A DNA stretch of 31,428 nucleotides. Source: a virus. The DNA lies in IMG/VR virus record IMGVR_UViG_3300048912_000139, positions 1 to 31,428 of that record; one strand, written 5' to 3'. The stretch's first letter is position 1. Each line of letters starts with the position of its first letter. Both the position numbers and the translations under genes were made by a program. Below, piece by piece: positions 14,287 to 22,700 of the stretch. The notes under the pieces are model-generated. The model saw nothing but the letters and a program-made list of their open reading frames with translations, was not told the origin of the DNA and made no database searches.

Positions 14287-14832
14287 TCAGGAGGGAAGGC
14301 CCCAGTCGAACTGGTTGCCCTGCGACTGCATGATCTGGGCGAACTGCTCGGGCGTCTGTGCGGCCTTCAGGGCCGCAGCCAGCTCGTTGTCCGATCCCTG
14401 CGGAGGGGCCACGCCCTGCGTGCCCTGCTCCTGCATGCGCTGCATCGCTGCCTGACCGTCAGCCGGAACCGTGGATGCCGGGGGCCCCTGGGGGGCCTGC
14501 TCCTCGCCCTGCCCCTGCTCGCCCTCCGCAGAGGGCAGCTTGGCCAGCGCGCCGCCGTTGGCGGTCAGCCACTCGTCCAGCTTCGCGGGGTCGCCCTGGT
14601 ACAGGCCTGCGGCCTGCGGTGCGTACCCCTTCGCCTTGAGCGTGTTCTCCAGCTCGCCACGGACCTGAGCTGCCTTGAGGCGGTCGTTCTCTGCCTTCAG
14701 CTCGTTCACCTGTCCCGAGAGCTTCGAGAGTCCGTCGCGGAACCACTTGGGTCCCTGCGCCTGCTGCTCGTTCGTCTCGCCCAGGCCCGACTGCTCGTCG
14801 GAGGGGTCGTATCCGAAGCTGTACTCGCTCAC
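14287..14832 (-). CDS. scaffold protein, 181 aa
   Basis: GTG start at 14832-14830 with GGGAG upstream. Acidic, Gln- and Glu-rich sequence with a coiled-coil stretch at about 30-65 (DGLSKLSGQVNELKAENDRLKAAQVRGELENTLKAKG). A Gln/Pro-rich middle (EGEQGQGEEQAPQGPP) and an end with ELAAALKAAQTPEQFAQIMQSQGN follow. Small, charged, helical proteins directly upstream of the capsid gene are typical phage scaffolds. They direct head assembly and are then lost. Confidence 0.75.
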   Translation of the reverse strand: MSEYSFGYDPSDEQSGLGETNEQQAQGPKWFRDGLSKLSGQVNELKAENDRLKAAQVRGELENTLKAKGYAPQAAGLYQGDPAKLDEWLTANGGALAKLPSAEGEQGQGEEQAPQGPPASTVPADGQAAMQRMQEQGTQGVAPPQGSDNELAAALKAAQTPEQFAQIMQSQGNQFDWGLPS

Positions 14833-14989
14833 TGCGCACTCCCGCTTGTCCTTGCGCGGCCTACTCGCCCTCCGGGGGAAGGGGTCGTGCTCCGCTACCG
14901 GCCTTGTCGTGGGACGGGGCCGGCCGATCCGTCGGGCGGGGAATGTAGGCCTGCTAGCTGAAAAGCGCTATCAAGTGCACACGGCATGC
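14833..14989 (-). promoter_or_regulatory. intergenic control region before the scaffold/capsid genes, with 20-bp palindrome
   Basis: Between the terminator and the scaffold start. At 14953-14972 an imperfect 20-bp palindrome with outer hexamers GCTAGC and GCTATC encloses TGAAAAGC. The same outer hexamers with an inverted core occur at 30664-30683. Next to it, 14942-14954 reads AATGTAGGCCTGC, nearly repeated at 27665-27678 upstream of the portal gene. Transcripts from upstream should stop at the terminator, so a promoter for scaffold and capsid is expected here. No canonical sigma-70 pair with good spacing is seen, so a phage-specific or unusual promoter, or a repressor operator, is likely. 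Confidence 0.5.
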
Positions 14990-15018
14990 AAAAACCCCGC
15001 CCACGAGGGGCGGGGTTT
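14990..15018 (-). terminator. Rho-independent terminator inside the late (minus) operon
   Basis: An 11-bp perfect stem (14992-15002 with 15008-15018) and a 5-base loop. On the minus strand it runs into TTTTT at 14994-14990. It stands between the 400-residue virion protein gene (stop at 15056) and the scaffold gene. A small 6-bp hairpin, 15020-15034, lies just before it. It would limit read-through from the terminase-to-virion-protein genes into the capsid genes. Confidence 0.85.
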
Positions 15019-15055
15019 GCCTGGTCGAACCAGGGTCGTGATGCGTTCCTAGGCG

Positions 15056-16258
15056 CTACGTCTGAGAGTACCCAGCGTTCAGGCCTGTGGTGCTGGAGCC
15101 CTGCCCAGAGGCGAACATGGCCCGCTCCTGGGACTTGAGGCGCTTGCCCTTCTCCGCGGCGCTCTCGGCCCCCACGGAGGCCGCTGCGCCCGGCGTGAAG
15201 ACCTCCTGCTCCGCCTCGCGCTGGGACCAGCCGGTCCCGTACCGGCCCGCGATGCCCAGCATCCCTTCGAAGCCGTCCGCGATCTGCGCGTACGCCTGCT
15301 CCGCCTGGTCGGCGTTGATGCCGATGGTGGCGTACCCCTCCAGGTCCAGCCGGTTCGCGGCGAAGCCGCGGCGCAGAGCCGCCGCGCCGATGGCGCCGGC
15401 CGCTGCCTGCTTCTTCAGGATCGGCTCCGCGGTCTTCCGGTCCAGGAAGTAGGCGGTCAAGTCCGCCTCGTTGATGCCGTACATGTCGAACAAGGCCCGC
15501 TTGTACTCGGGGTTCGCCTGGCCCGTGGCGGCCACGGCCAGGTCCACGCGGTCCTTGATCTCCGTCGGGCTGACGTCGCCGGCGATCCACTTCTGGAAGT
15601 CGGCGGGGTTGTCGTAGAAGCCCTGGGGCAGGCCCGCGTTGGAGAGGATCTGGCGGTACGAGGACTCCGTGGCCAGGTAGTCAGCGGGGCTCAGGACGGG
15701 CAGGCCGTTCTTCGTCCTGACCTCGTTGGCCGCGAAGCGCTTCTTGTACTCCGGGGTGTCCTGCAAGAGCAGGCCGATGGTATCGGCCCCGTAGCCCTGT
15801 TTGACGTAGTCGTAGATCTTCCCGGCCAGGGAGCCCAGGCCGAAGCCGCTGAAGAGGCTCTGAAGGGCCAGGTACGCGTCCCGGTTCTCGCCCTTCAGTA
15901 GCTTGTCGTACTGGCCCGAGGCCTCATACACGGCGTTGTTCAGCCCGCCCAGGCTGGCGGTGAGCTTCTTCGCCGACTCGAACTGAGTCGAGGCGACCTT
16001 CTTCTGAATCGCGAGCTGGGCCTGAAGGGTCTGCTTCTGCTTGGTCGTGAGGTGCTTGCCCTTGAGCTGCTTCTCAAGGGCCGCCGCCTTGCTGTTGGCG
16101 GCATGCGCCTTCGCCCTGGCGGCCTTGGAGCCGATCAGCGCCTTGGCGACGGCGGTCTTGGCCTTGCCCACCGCGGCCTGGTCGATCTGCCCCGGCTCGG
16201 GAAGATCCAGCTCATCCTGGAAGTCGTCGGGGACGTTCTGCTCTACGGGTGTGCTCAT
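15056..16258 (-). CDS. virion structural protein, 400 aa, related to internal/tail proteins of actinophages
   Basis: I choose ATG 16258-16256, which follows the stop of the SLT gene region; the upstream 40-residue extension is shadow. Residues about 35-110 form a long Lys/Ala-rich helical part. A helical body follows with YGADTIGLLLQDTPEYKKRFAANEVRTKNGLPVLSPADYLATESSYRQILSNAGLP. This segment is typical of actinophage virion proteins. The segment LPQGFYDNPADFQKWIAGDVSPTEIKDRVDLA is similar in layout to a part of the two muralytic paralogues (16261 and 17541). It may be a third, catalytic-domain-free member of that group. Likely an ejected or internal virion protein. Confidence 0.6.
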   Translation of the reverse strand: MSTPVEQNVPDDFQDELDLPEPGQIDQAAVGKAKTAVAKALIGSKAARAKAHAANSKAAALEKQLKGKHLTTKQKQTLQAQLAIQKKVASTQFESAKKLTASLGGLNNAVYEASGQYDKLLKGENRDAYLALQSLFSGFGLGSLAGKIYDYVKQGYGADTIGLLLQDTPEYKKRFAANEVRTKNGLPVLSPADYLATESSYRQILSNAGLPQGFYDNPADFQKWIAGDVSPTEIKDRVDLAVAATGQANPEYKRALFDMYGINEADLTAYFLDRKTAEPILKKQAAAGAIGAAALRRGFAANRLDLEGYATIGINADQAEQAYAQIADGFEGMLGIAGRYGTGWSQREAEQEVFTPGAAASVGAESAAEKGKRLKSQERAMFASGQGSSTTGLNAGYSQT

Positions 16259-16260
16259 GA

Positions 16261-17541
16261 TCAGTACGCCATCCCGAAGTCCTTGGCGACCTGGCGGGCC
16301 ACCGTCATCATGCTTTCCCTCGCGTTGTTGGTCTTGCGCCAGCGCGGGTCGTTCCGCACGGCGTTCTCGAACTGCCACAAAGGGAAATTCGCCCCGGCAT
16401 GGGAGCCGTGCATCGCGTTGTAGACCAGCTTCTCGCTCAGGTCCACTTCCGTGTCCGGCAGCTCCAGCAGCGTGGCAGCGCTCTTGATGTAGGGCGCCGC
16501 CAGGTCCATGACGTTCTGACCCGCCATGATCTGCTCTGAGAAGGCGCTGAAGCGCCCCGCTGCGCTCTTACGGATGCCCGCCTCGATGTTCTCCGTGGTC
16601 GTCTTCCCTGAGGCGATCTGGACCGCGTTCTTCTTGTACCAGTCGGAGCTGTACTTCATCCCGTTCAGGTACGCCGTGGTGTGGAGCTTGTCGAAAGCTT
16701 CGCCGGCTTCGCCCCACATGACGCCGCCGTGCGTCGTCGTCTTGGCGCCCAGCCAGTCCTTGATCCTCGCGTCCGTCCATCCCAGGGCGGACTTGTTGTA
16801 CATGGCCTGCTTGAGCAGCTTGGAGGCCTTGCCTCCAGAGATCTGGTTCCCCAGGCCGACCGTCACTGCGAGGGAGTTCACGGCGTACATCGCCGCGCCC
16901 TGCTGCTGCTTGAAGGTCGCGGGGTCGGTGTATTTGGTGGTCAGGTACTTCCGCAGGGTGGAGGACTGCGTCCTCCACCACTTCGTGTTCTTCAGGGAGG
17001 CGCCGAACCTGGCGGCGCTCCACTGGCCGCTGACGGCCTTGTTGAACAGGTTCTTCAACTCCTTGGAGGAGTTGATCAGGGCGGCCGAGAGGCCGTACTG
17101 GGAGGCCAGCTCGTCCTTGTCCAGCCTCGGTGTCACTGCCGCCGTCCCTGAGTAGCTGGAGGTTCCGCCCCCGGCGGAGACCGAACCGCCTCCGGACGCG
17201 CCCAGCACCTTGTTGACGTACTGGCGAACGGTGTTGCCGCCGTCGCTCGCGGAGCTGTTCGGGTTCGGCTGCCCGCTGAACCACATGCTGGCGGCGCCGG
17301 CCGCGCCGTACTGCTTGTAATAGCCGCCCAGGATGACCCGGGCCACCGTGTCCTGAGCGCTCTTGGAGGCCCGGAACTGCTGCCAGGTCATCGAGTAGCC
17401 CAGAGCCCGCTTCGTCCAGCTCGGGATGTTGGCCTTCATGACCTGGTACGCGCCCACGGCGCCGATGCTGTTGACCACCGAGTAGTTGCCGCCAGACTCG
17501 ACCTGGCGGACGCCGTAGAGGAGCTGGTCAAGGGTCGTCAT
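16261..17541 (-). CDS. virion lytic transglycosylase (SLT-like head plus shared C-domain), 426 aa
   Basis: ATG at 17541-17539 overlaps the stop of the next gene (ATGA). The N-terminal domain (about 1-110) has VRQVESGGNYSVVNSIGAVGAYQVM, the SLT pattern with catalytic Glu15 and the G-A-x-G-x-x-Q-V block. Later the GGYYKQYGAAGAASMWFSG loop matches the second half of the fold. A Gly/Ser linker (114-132) leads to a 290-residue helical C-domain (about 138-426). That domain is shared with the NlpC/P60 protein encoded just upstream. The enzyme likely opens peptidoglycan during DNA entry. The C-domain may anchor it in the virion. Confidence 0.8.
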   Translation of the reverse strand: MTTLDQLLYGVRQVESGGNYSVVNSIGAVGAYQVMKANIPSWTKRALGYSMTWQQFRASKSAQDTVARVILGGYYKQYGAAGAASMWFSGQPNPNSSASDGGNTVRQYVNKVLGASGGGSVSAGGGTSSYSGTAAVTPRLDKDELASQYGLSAALINSSKELKNLFNKAVSGQWSAARFGASLKNTKWWRTQSSTLRKYLTTKYTDPATFKQQQGAAMYAVNSLAVTVGLGNQISGGKASKLLKQAMYNKSALGWTDARIKDWLGAKTTTHGGVMWGEAGEAFDKLHTTAYLNGMKYSSDWYKKNAVQIASGKTTTENIEAGIRKSAAGRFSAFSEQIMAGQNVMDLAAPYIKSAATLLELPDTEVDLSEKLVYNAMHGSHAGANFPLWQFENAVRNDPRWRKTNNARESMMTVARQVAKDFGMAY

Positions 17542-18833
17542 CAGTGCACCAGCCCCATGTCCGCCAGCACCTGGCGGCCGATGTTCATCGTCTTCTCTGC
17601 GACCTGGCTCGTCTTGCGCCATGCCGGGTCATTGCGCACGAGCTGGGTGAAGGTGTCCAGGTCCATCGGCTCGGGCTCACCCTTGGCGTTGGACCGGTTG
17701 AGCGCCTGCTTCACCTTGGACGAGAACACCGAGACGTCCGTCTCGGGGGTCCCCAGCTCGTTGGCCACCACCTGGATGTAGGGCTGGGCCAGATCCTGGA
17801 TGTCCGCGCCGGCCTTGATCTGCTCAGCGAAGGCCGGGTAGAGCCCGGCCGACTGCTCGCGGATGTTCGCCTGGATCTTCTCCATGCTCGTCAGGCCCCT
17901 GACGAGATACTGGGCGTTGTTCAGGACGGACTGCTCCGTGACCGCCACGCCGTTCTTGTACGCCTCCTGTTTGATGGCCTGGGCCGCCTGGCCGGCCATG
18001 CCGCCCAGTGTGTGGTCCTTGCCGAAGGTGACGTACTGCCCGAGGAAGTTCGTGACCTGGGCCTCTTCCCAGCCGTACCAGACCATGTTCTTGGCCAGCT
18101 TCTCGGCGTTCTTGTCGGAGAGGATGGCGCCGGCCTTCACGGCCATCTGCTTGGCCGACACGCGGGCGGCCTCCATCGTGGCCTTGTAGGTCGCCGGGTC
18201 GCTCTTCTGCAAGACCTGCGTCTCGCGAACGGTCTTGCTGTTCTTCTTCCACCAGTTCGAGTTCTTGATCTCGGCCTGGAACTTGTCCGCCGTCCACTGG
18301 CCGGCCACGGCGCCCTTGAGCATCTTCATCAGCTCGGGCTGGGACTTGAAGAACGCGTAGGACATCCCGTACGTCTCGGACAGCTCGTGCGCGTCCAGAC
18401 GCGGGGCGACCTCCTCGGCGTACCCGCCGCCGGAGCTTGGAGAGGCCGAGACGCCGGGGACCCGGCGCCCGCCCATCCAGCGGTCCATGTAGTAGCCCTC
18501 GGACAGGGAGCTGATCTGCACGCCCTGACCCGGGCGCGGGGCGTGGATGAATCTCCCGCCCCCGATGTAGATCCCGACGTGATCCGGGCCGCTCCGCTTC
18601 CGGTCGGTGTCGAAAAAGACCAGGTCACCCGGGCGCAGCTTGTTCGGCTGCACCGAGTAGCCCACCTGGATCTGGTTGTACGTGGTCCGCGGAATCTGGA
18701 TGCCGCGCTGGCCGAACAGATAGTAGGCGAGCCCTGAGCAGTCGAACCCGGTCTGGGGGGTCGAGCCTCCCCAGACGTACTGCGTCCCCAGGTACTTGCG
18801 GGCGTCGTTGACGATGTCTTCTCCGCTTGCCAT
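17541..18833 (-). CDS. virion NlpC/P60 peptidase with shared C-domain, 430 aa
   Basis: ATG at 18833-18831. N-terminal NlpC/P60 domain: GTQYVWGG, then GFDCSGLAYYLF with catalytic Cys32, LRPGDLVFF, and DHVGIYIGGGRFIHAP with catalytic His85 and polar His97. It would cut peptide bonds in the wall. A Gly/Ser linker (129-138) leads to a C-domain (about 144-430) that aligns with the SLT gene's C-domain. Shared points include PRLD..EL...YG, AV.GQW.A, the KN..WW block, DPAT, the IR..AG...AF.EQI.AG block and VRNDP.WRKT. The two genes are adjacent paralogues with swapped catalytic heads. Confidence 0.85.
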   Translation of the reverse strand: MASGEDIVNDARKYLGTQYVWGGSTPQTGFDCSGLAYYLFGQRGIQIPRTTYNQIQVGYSVQPNKLRPGDLVFFDTDRKRSGPDHVGIYIGGGRFIHAPRPGQGVQISSLSEGYYMDRWMGGRRVPGVSASPSSGGGYAEEVAPRLDAHELSETYGMSYAFFKSQPELMKMLKGAVAGQWTADKFQAEIKNSNWWKKNSKTVRETQVLQKSDPATYKATMEAARVSAKQMAVKAGAILSDKNAEKLAKNMVWYGWEEAQVTNFLGQYVTFGKDHTLGGMAGQAAQAIKQEAYKNGVAVTEQSVLNNAQYLVRGLTSMEKIQANIREQSAGLYPAFAEQIKAGADIQDLAQPYIQVVANELGTPETDVSVFSSKVKQALNRSNAKGEPEPMDLDTFTQLVRNDPAWRKTSQVAEKTMNIGRQVLADMGLVH

Positions 18834-18836
18834 GGC

Positions 18837-19727
18837 CTACTCCGGAGATCCGAAGACGAGGGACTCCAGCGCGTTCTGGTACGTGGTCGCCGCCTGGAAG
18901 GCGCCGTACTCCGCCTTCTTCTTGATCTGCTGCTCGCCGATGTAGGCCTTGCCCTCCGCGGTGACGCCGCCGGAGGACTGCGTGGACGTGTTCAGGGCCT
19001 GGCCCGTCTCCATGTCGTACTCGGTCGTCGTGTTCTGCACGACGGGAGAGGCCTCCTCCGCGCTGTGCAGAGCACCCGCGAAACCACCCAGCTCGCCCGC
19101 TCCGGGGTCGCGGCCCATCATGTCCTGGAAGAGCTTGGTGGCCACGGCCTTGGCCGTGTCAGGGTCCGTCAGGTCCACGCGCGTGTCCGTCTGGAGCGCC
19201 TTGCCACCGCCCAGGTACTTCCCCGGACCCTCGTAGCGGCGCTCGCCCGTGACCGTGTTGACGGACCAGACGCCCTGCTGGTGCCAGGCGTTGGCCCCGC
19301 CGTTGGCCTTCACGTACGAGGCCATGATGTCGAACGGGCTGACCTTCTTGCCCGCGGCGCCGTAGAGCGCCGCCTCGTTGGTCAGCTTCTTCCAGAGCTT
19401 GCTGCCCTCCATGGCGCCGTCGCCCAGGTTGAGCATCCCCGAGAGGACGCCCTGGGCGATGAAGTCCTGCTGCTTCTTGGTCGACCAGTGGAAGTAGTCC
19501 TGGTACGCGTCCTCCTGGGAGGCCCACAGGTCGCGGGTGCCGTACATCGACTTGCCGCGGGGCAGTTGCTGCCCCGAGCCCTTGTCGCCGTTGCCGCCCT
19601 TGGTGTAGCGCTCGGAGCCCATGTAGACCTTGCCGCCGCCAAGGCCCCCACCGCCCGAACCGCCCATCAGGGCGGCCAAGGCCGCCATCTCCTTGGCGTT
19701 CGGGTCAGAACCGCTTGTGACAGCCAT
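18837..19727 (-). CDS. virion-associated protein, 296 aa
   Basis: ATG at 19727-19725 overlaps the stop of the giant gene. The N-terminus is Gly/Ser-rich (ALMGGSGGGGLGGGKVYMG) and leads to DLWASQEDAYQDYFHWSTKKQQDFIAQGVLSGML. WSTKKQQDFIAQG recurs in actinophage virion genes near peptidases. Later parts contain TDTRVDLTDPDTAKAVATKLFQDMMGRDPGAGELGGFAGAL, a helical pair. The role is unknown; an internal or ejection protein is the likely class. It sits just downstream of the giant protein and upstream of the two muralytic genes. Confidence 0.55.
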   Translation of the reverse strand: MAVTSGSDPNAKEMAALAALMGGSGGGGLGGGKVYMGSERYTKGGNGDKGSGQQLPRGKSMYGTRDLWASQEDAYQDYFHWSTKKQQDFIAQGVLSGMLNLGDGAMEGSKLWKKLTNEAALYGAAGKKVSPFDIMASYVKANGGANAWHQQGVWSVNTVTGERRYEGPGKYLGGGKALQTDTRVDLTDPDTAKAVATKLFQDMMGRDPGAGELGGFAGALHSAEEASPVVQNTTTEYDMETGQALNTSTQSSGGVTAEGKAYIGEQQIKKKAEYGAFQAATTYQNALESLVFGSPE

Positions 19728-22700
19728 CAGGACACCTCCGATTCGTCCACGAGGTCCGCCATGTCCACGCCCATGTCACGGGAGAGGTAGCGGGAGTACA
19801 GGTCACCGAAGCGCGTGTCGCTCTCCACGAGCGCGTCCACGACGCGGCCCCAGCCCTGGGCCAGGTCCGCGTTCGACTTGGCTGACAAGACCCTGGAGCC
19901 GCCCGCGGCGTCCCGGCGGGCCAGCTCGCCCGACAGGGCCTTGCGGAAGGTCAGGTACTCCTGGAGGCGCGTCAGGTCGGTACGGCTGGGGTTCTTGGCC
20001 AGCTCCGAGTGCGCCACCGCCGTGAGGCCGGGGATCATGCGGTCGTACTTCCGGGAGTCCATGGTGAAGAAGTCCCGGCTCCACTCCTCGTTGTAGTACG
20101 GGTTCTCGCTCCCGTCGGGGAGCAGCGGGTCCCCGTACAGGCGGGAGACCGCGGAGCGCATCTGCTTGAAGCTCTCCGCGCCCTCGTCCTCGAAGGAGTT
20201 GTAGCCGGCCGAGTGCAGCTTGGCCGTGACCGTGTTCATCATCTGGGTGTACTTCGTCCACCCCAGCCGGCGCTGGTTCTCCTTCATCGCCTCGTCCGCG
20301 GAGAGCCGCGTGCGCTGCATCTCCGCACCGCCCGGAACCAGGGGTGTGGAGAGCTGGTAGCTGTACGCCTCGGGGGAGAAGGGCCCGTTGCCCTCGGGGC
20401 CGACGATGAGCGCGGCCAGTTCGGGGTTCTTCGCGATCAGGCCCGCATACTTCTGGCTCAGCTCCGCGGCCTTCATCGTGGCCGGCACGCCGCCCACGTT
20501 GTCCGAGGTCGCCTGGGCGAAGATGAAGTAGCTCTCGCCGAAGCGCTTGAGGTACTCCTCGTCCGCCGTCATCGGGTTCCGGCGCCGCAGGTTGTTGTAC
20601 TGGTCCCGGTAGAACTGGTACTTGTCGGGCTTCTGGGTCGAGAACGGCTGCGTGAACGCGCTCGCCGCGGACCATAGCCAGTAGTTCCTGGTCCGGTCCG
20701 CTATCTCCTTGGCCGACGGCATCGCCTTGCCGGTCTGGGCGTGCTCGAAGGCGGCCTGCTGCATGATCTGGAGCTTGATGCGCTGATAGCGCTCATCGCT
20801 CGTGTCGAACGCCGTCAAGAAGTTCCTGGCGTACCCGGGCAGCGACTGCTGGAGAACCGTGTCCTGGACGCCTCCGGGCGTGGGCCCGAAGGGCAGGACG
20901 CCGAGGTGGCGCAGCAGCTCCGCCTGCTTGGGCTTGTCCTTGACCAGCATGGACGCCGGGATGGAGACGATCGGACCCGTCCCGGGATTGAACCAGGGAT
21001 CGCCCTGCGTGATCATGTTCATGGAGTCCTGGCTGATGGACCAGGCGCCGCTGGAGTCCATGCCCAGCGCCTTGCCGACCGGGCCGTCAGCGATGAACTT
21101 GGGCACGCGCGCCATGATCCGGCGCTCGCTCTTGGGGACGAAGCGGGAGACGAGCTTCTTCGCCTTCTCGTCGTAGACCATGACCGTGCCGTCCTTCTGG
21201 ATGACATTGCCGTCCTGGTCCTGGCCCCAGCCCCACGACAGCGGGGCGTTGAAGAACATCGAGGCGTACCCGACCGTCTGAGGACGGTCAGCGATGATCC
21301 GCGCCCAGCGCTGCCACGCCTCGGTCGTGGCAGCGAAGAACGGGCTCATGAACCGCAGCATGTGCGCCGCGTCCGAGCGGTGCGCGATGTCGAACACGAG
21401 CTTGCGCGTGTCCTTCAGCGCGAGCCGGCGGGCCGTCTCGGCGATGCGGTCCGCGTCAGCCTGGCTGACCTTGACGCCCTGCTTCATCTCCTGGCCGACC
21501 AGGTTCCTGGCGTGGCCTTCGTAGAGCTGATTGAAGAGGGGGTGCCGGCTCATCCGGTCCGCCGGGATGGAGGCGGCCCACTTGTACCACCAGTCCACCA
21601 CCCGGTCCATGCCCTTGGAGAGGCTGTTCGTGCCGGCGAGAGCCTCGCCGAGCTGCGTCGTGTGGACGTACTGCGGTCGCTGGCCGGTCTTGGCCAGCTC
21701 CGCCAGGTACTCATGGTCAGCCTGGCCGCTCATCGCGGCCTCGCGGATGCCCGACTCCGCGGGCATGTACTCGTCCACCTCGTGCCAGACGGACGCCGCG
21801 ATGCGGTCCGGGGTGTCGTACTTGATCCCGAGGCGCTTGCGGTACGCCCGCCCCGCGGGCGTCTGCTTCAGCCACCTCGTCATGTCCGAGATGGACGCGC
21901 CCTTCACGGCCTGCTGGGCCAGGGCGTCCTGCATGATCTGGTGGTTGATCGCCTTGTTCCACGAGTCCACGTACAGCTCAGGGTTCACGGCGTACGAGAT
22001 GGGCGCCGCGGACTTGCTCGCGTACGCCCGCTGGAGGTTGCTGTGGATCAACTGCTTGTTCCGCTGGGTCAGCGTCCGAAGCGAGTCGTCCGAGCTGATG
22101 AGCTTCTGGTAATACTCGCCCTTCTCGCCGGCCAGGGCCGGCGGGAGGCGGAGGCCGTTGATGTCGACCTCCTTGTACATCTGCGAGGACTGTCGGAAGC
22201 CCTTGTCCCGGGCCGCCTTCGCGGCCTCGGCCGACGTCACCGACAGCTCGCGCTGCGAGCGCAGCTCGTTCAACTGGTCATCGAGCTGGCTGAGCTGGTC
22301 CTTACGGCCTGTCGAGTGCGAGGCCAGGCGGCTCTCCGCCGCGGTCACCTGCTGGTCCAGCTTGCGTGAAAGCTGGCGCATGGCCGCGTACTTCACGGGG
22401 TCCGCGGCCTGGTCCATCGCGGCCAGCTTGGTCTGGGCCCGGGTGGCCCGACTCTTGGCCTTGCCCAGGTCGGCCTTGTGCACGGCCTCCCGCTGAGCGA
22501 TGGTCGACCGCAGCCCCTCGGCCTGCGGGAGAAGCGCCGCGATCTCCTCGTCCGCGTACCTGATGCCCTCCTTCGCCACCGCCATGGCGCCCTCGTAGTG
22601 GGAGGGCGCCTTCCAGTGGAAGAGGTTCGTGGCCAGGTTCTTCATCCCGTAGCCGGCGCGCACGGCCATCGCCGCGGCGCCCACCCGGGCCACCTGGCCC

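Noticed and set aside
11636-14961. 533- and 519-codon plus-strand frames opposite SGNH hydrolase and capsid genes
   Set aside because: Both are antisense shadows of proteins with clear family signatures.
15020-15034. Hairpin resembling a tRNA T-arm (GGTTCGACC on the minus strand)
   Set aside because: No acceptor, D or anticodon arms can be drawn around it; it is a plain 6-bp hairpin next to a terminator.
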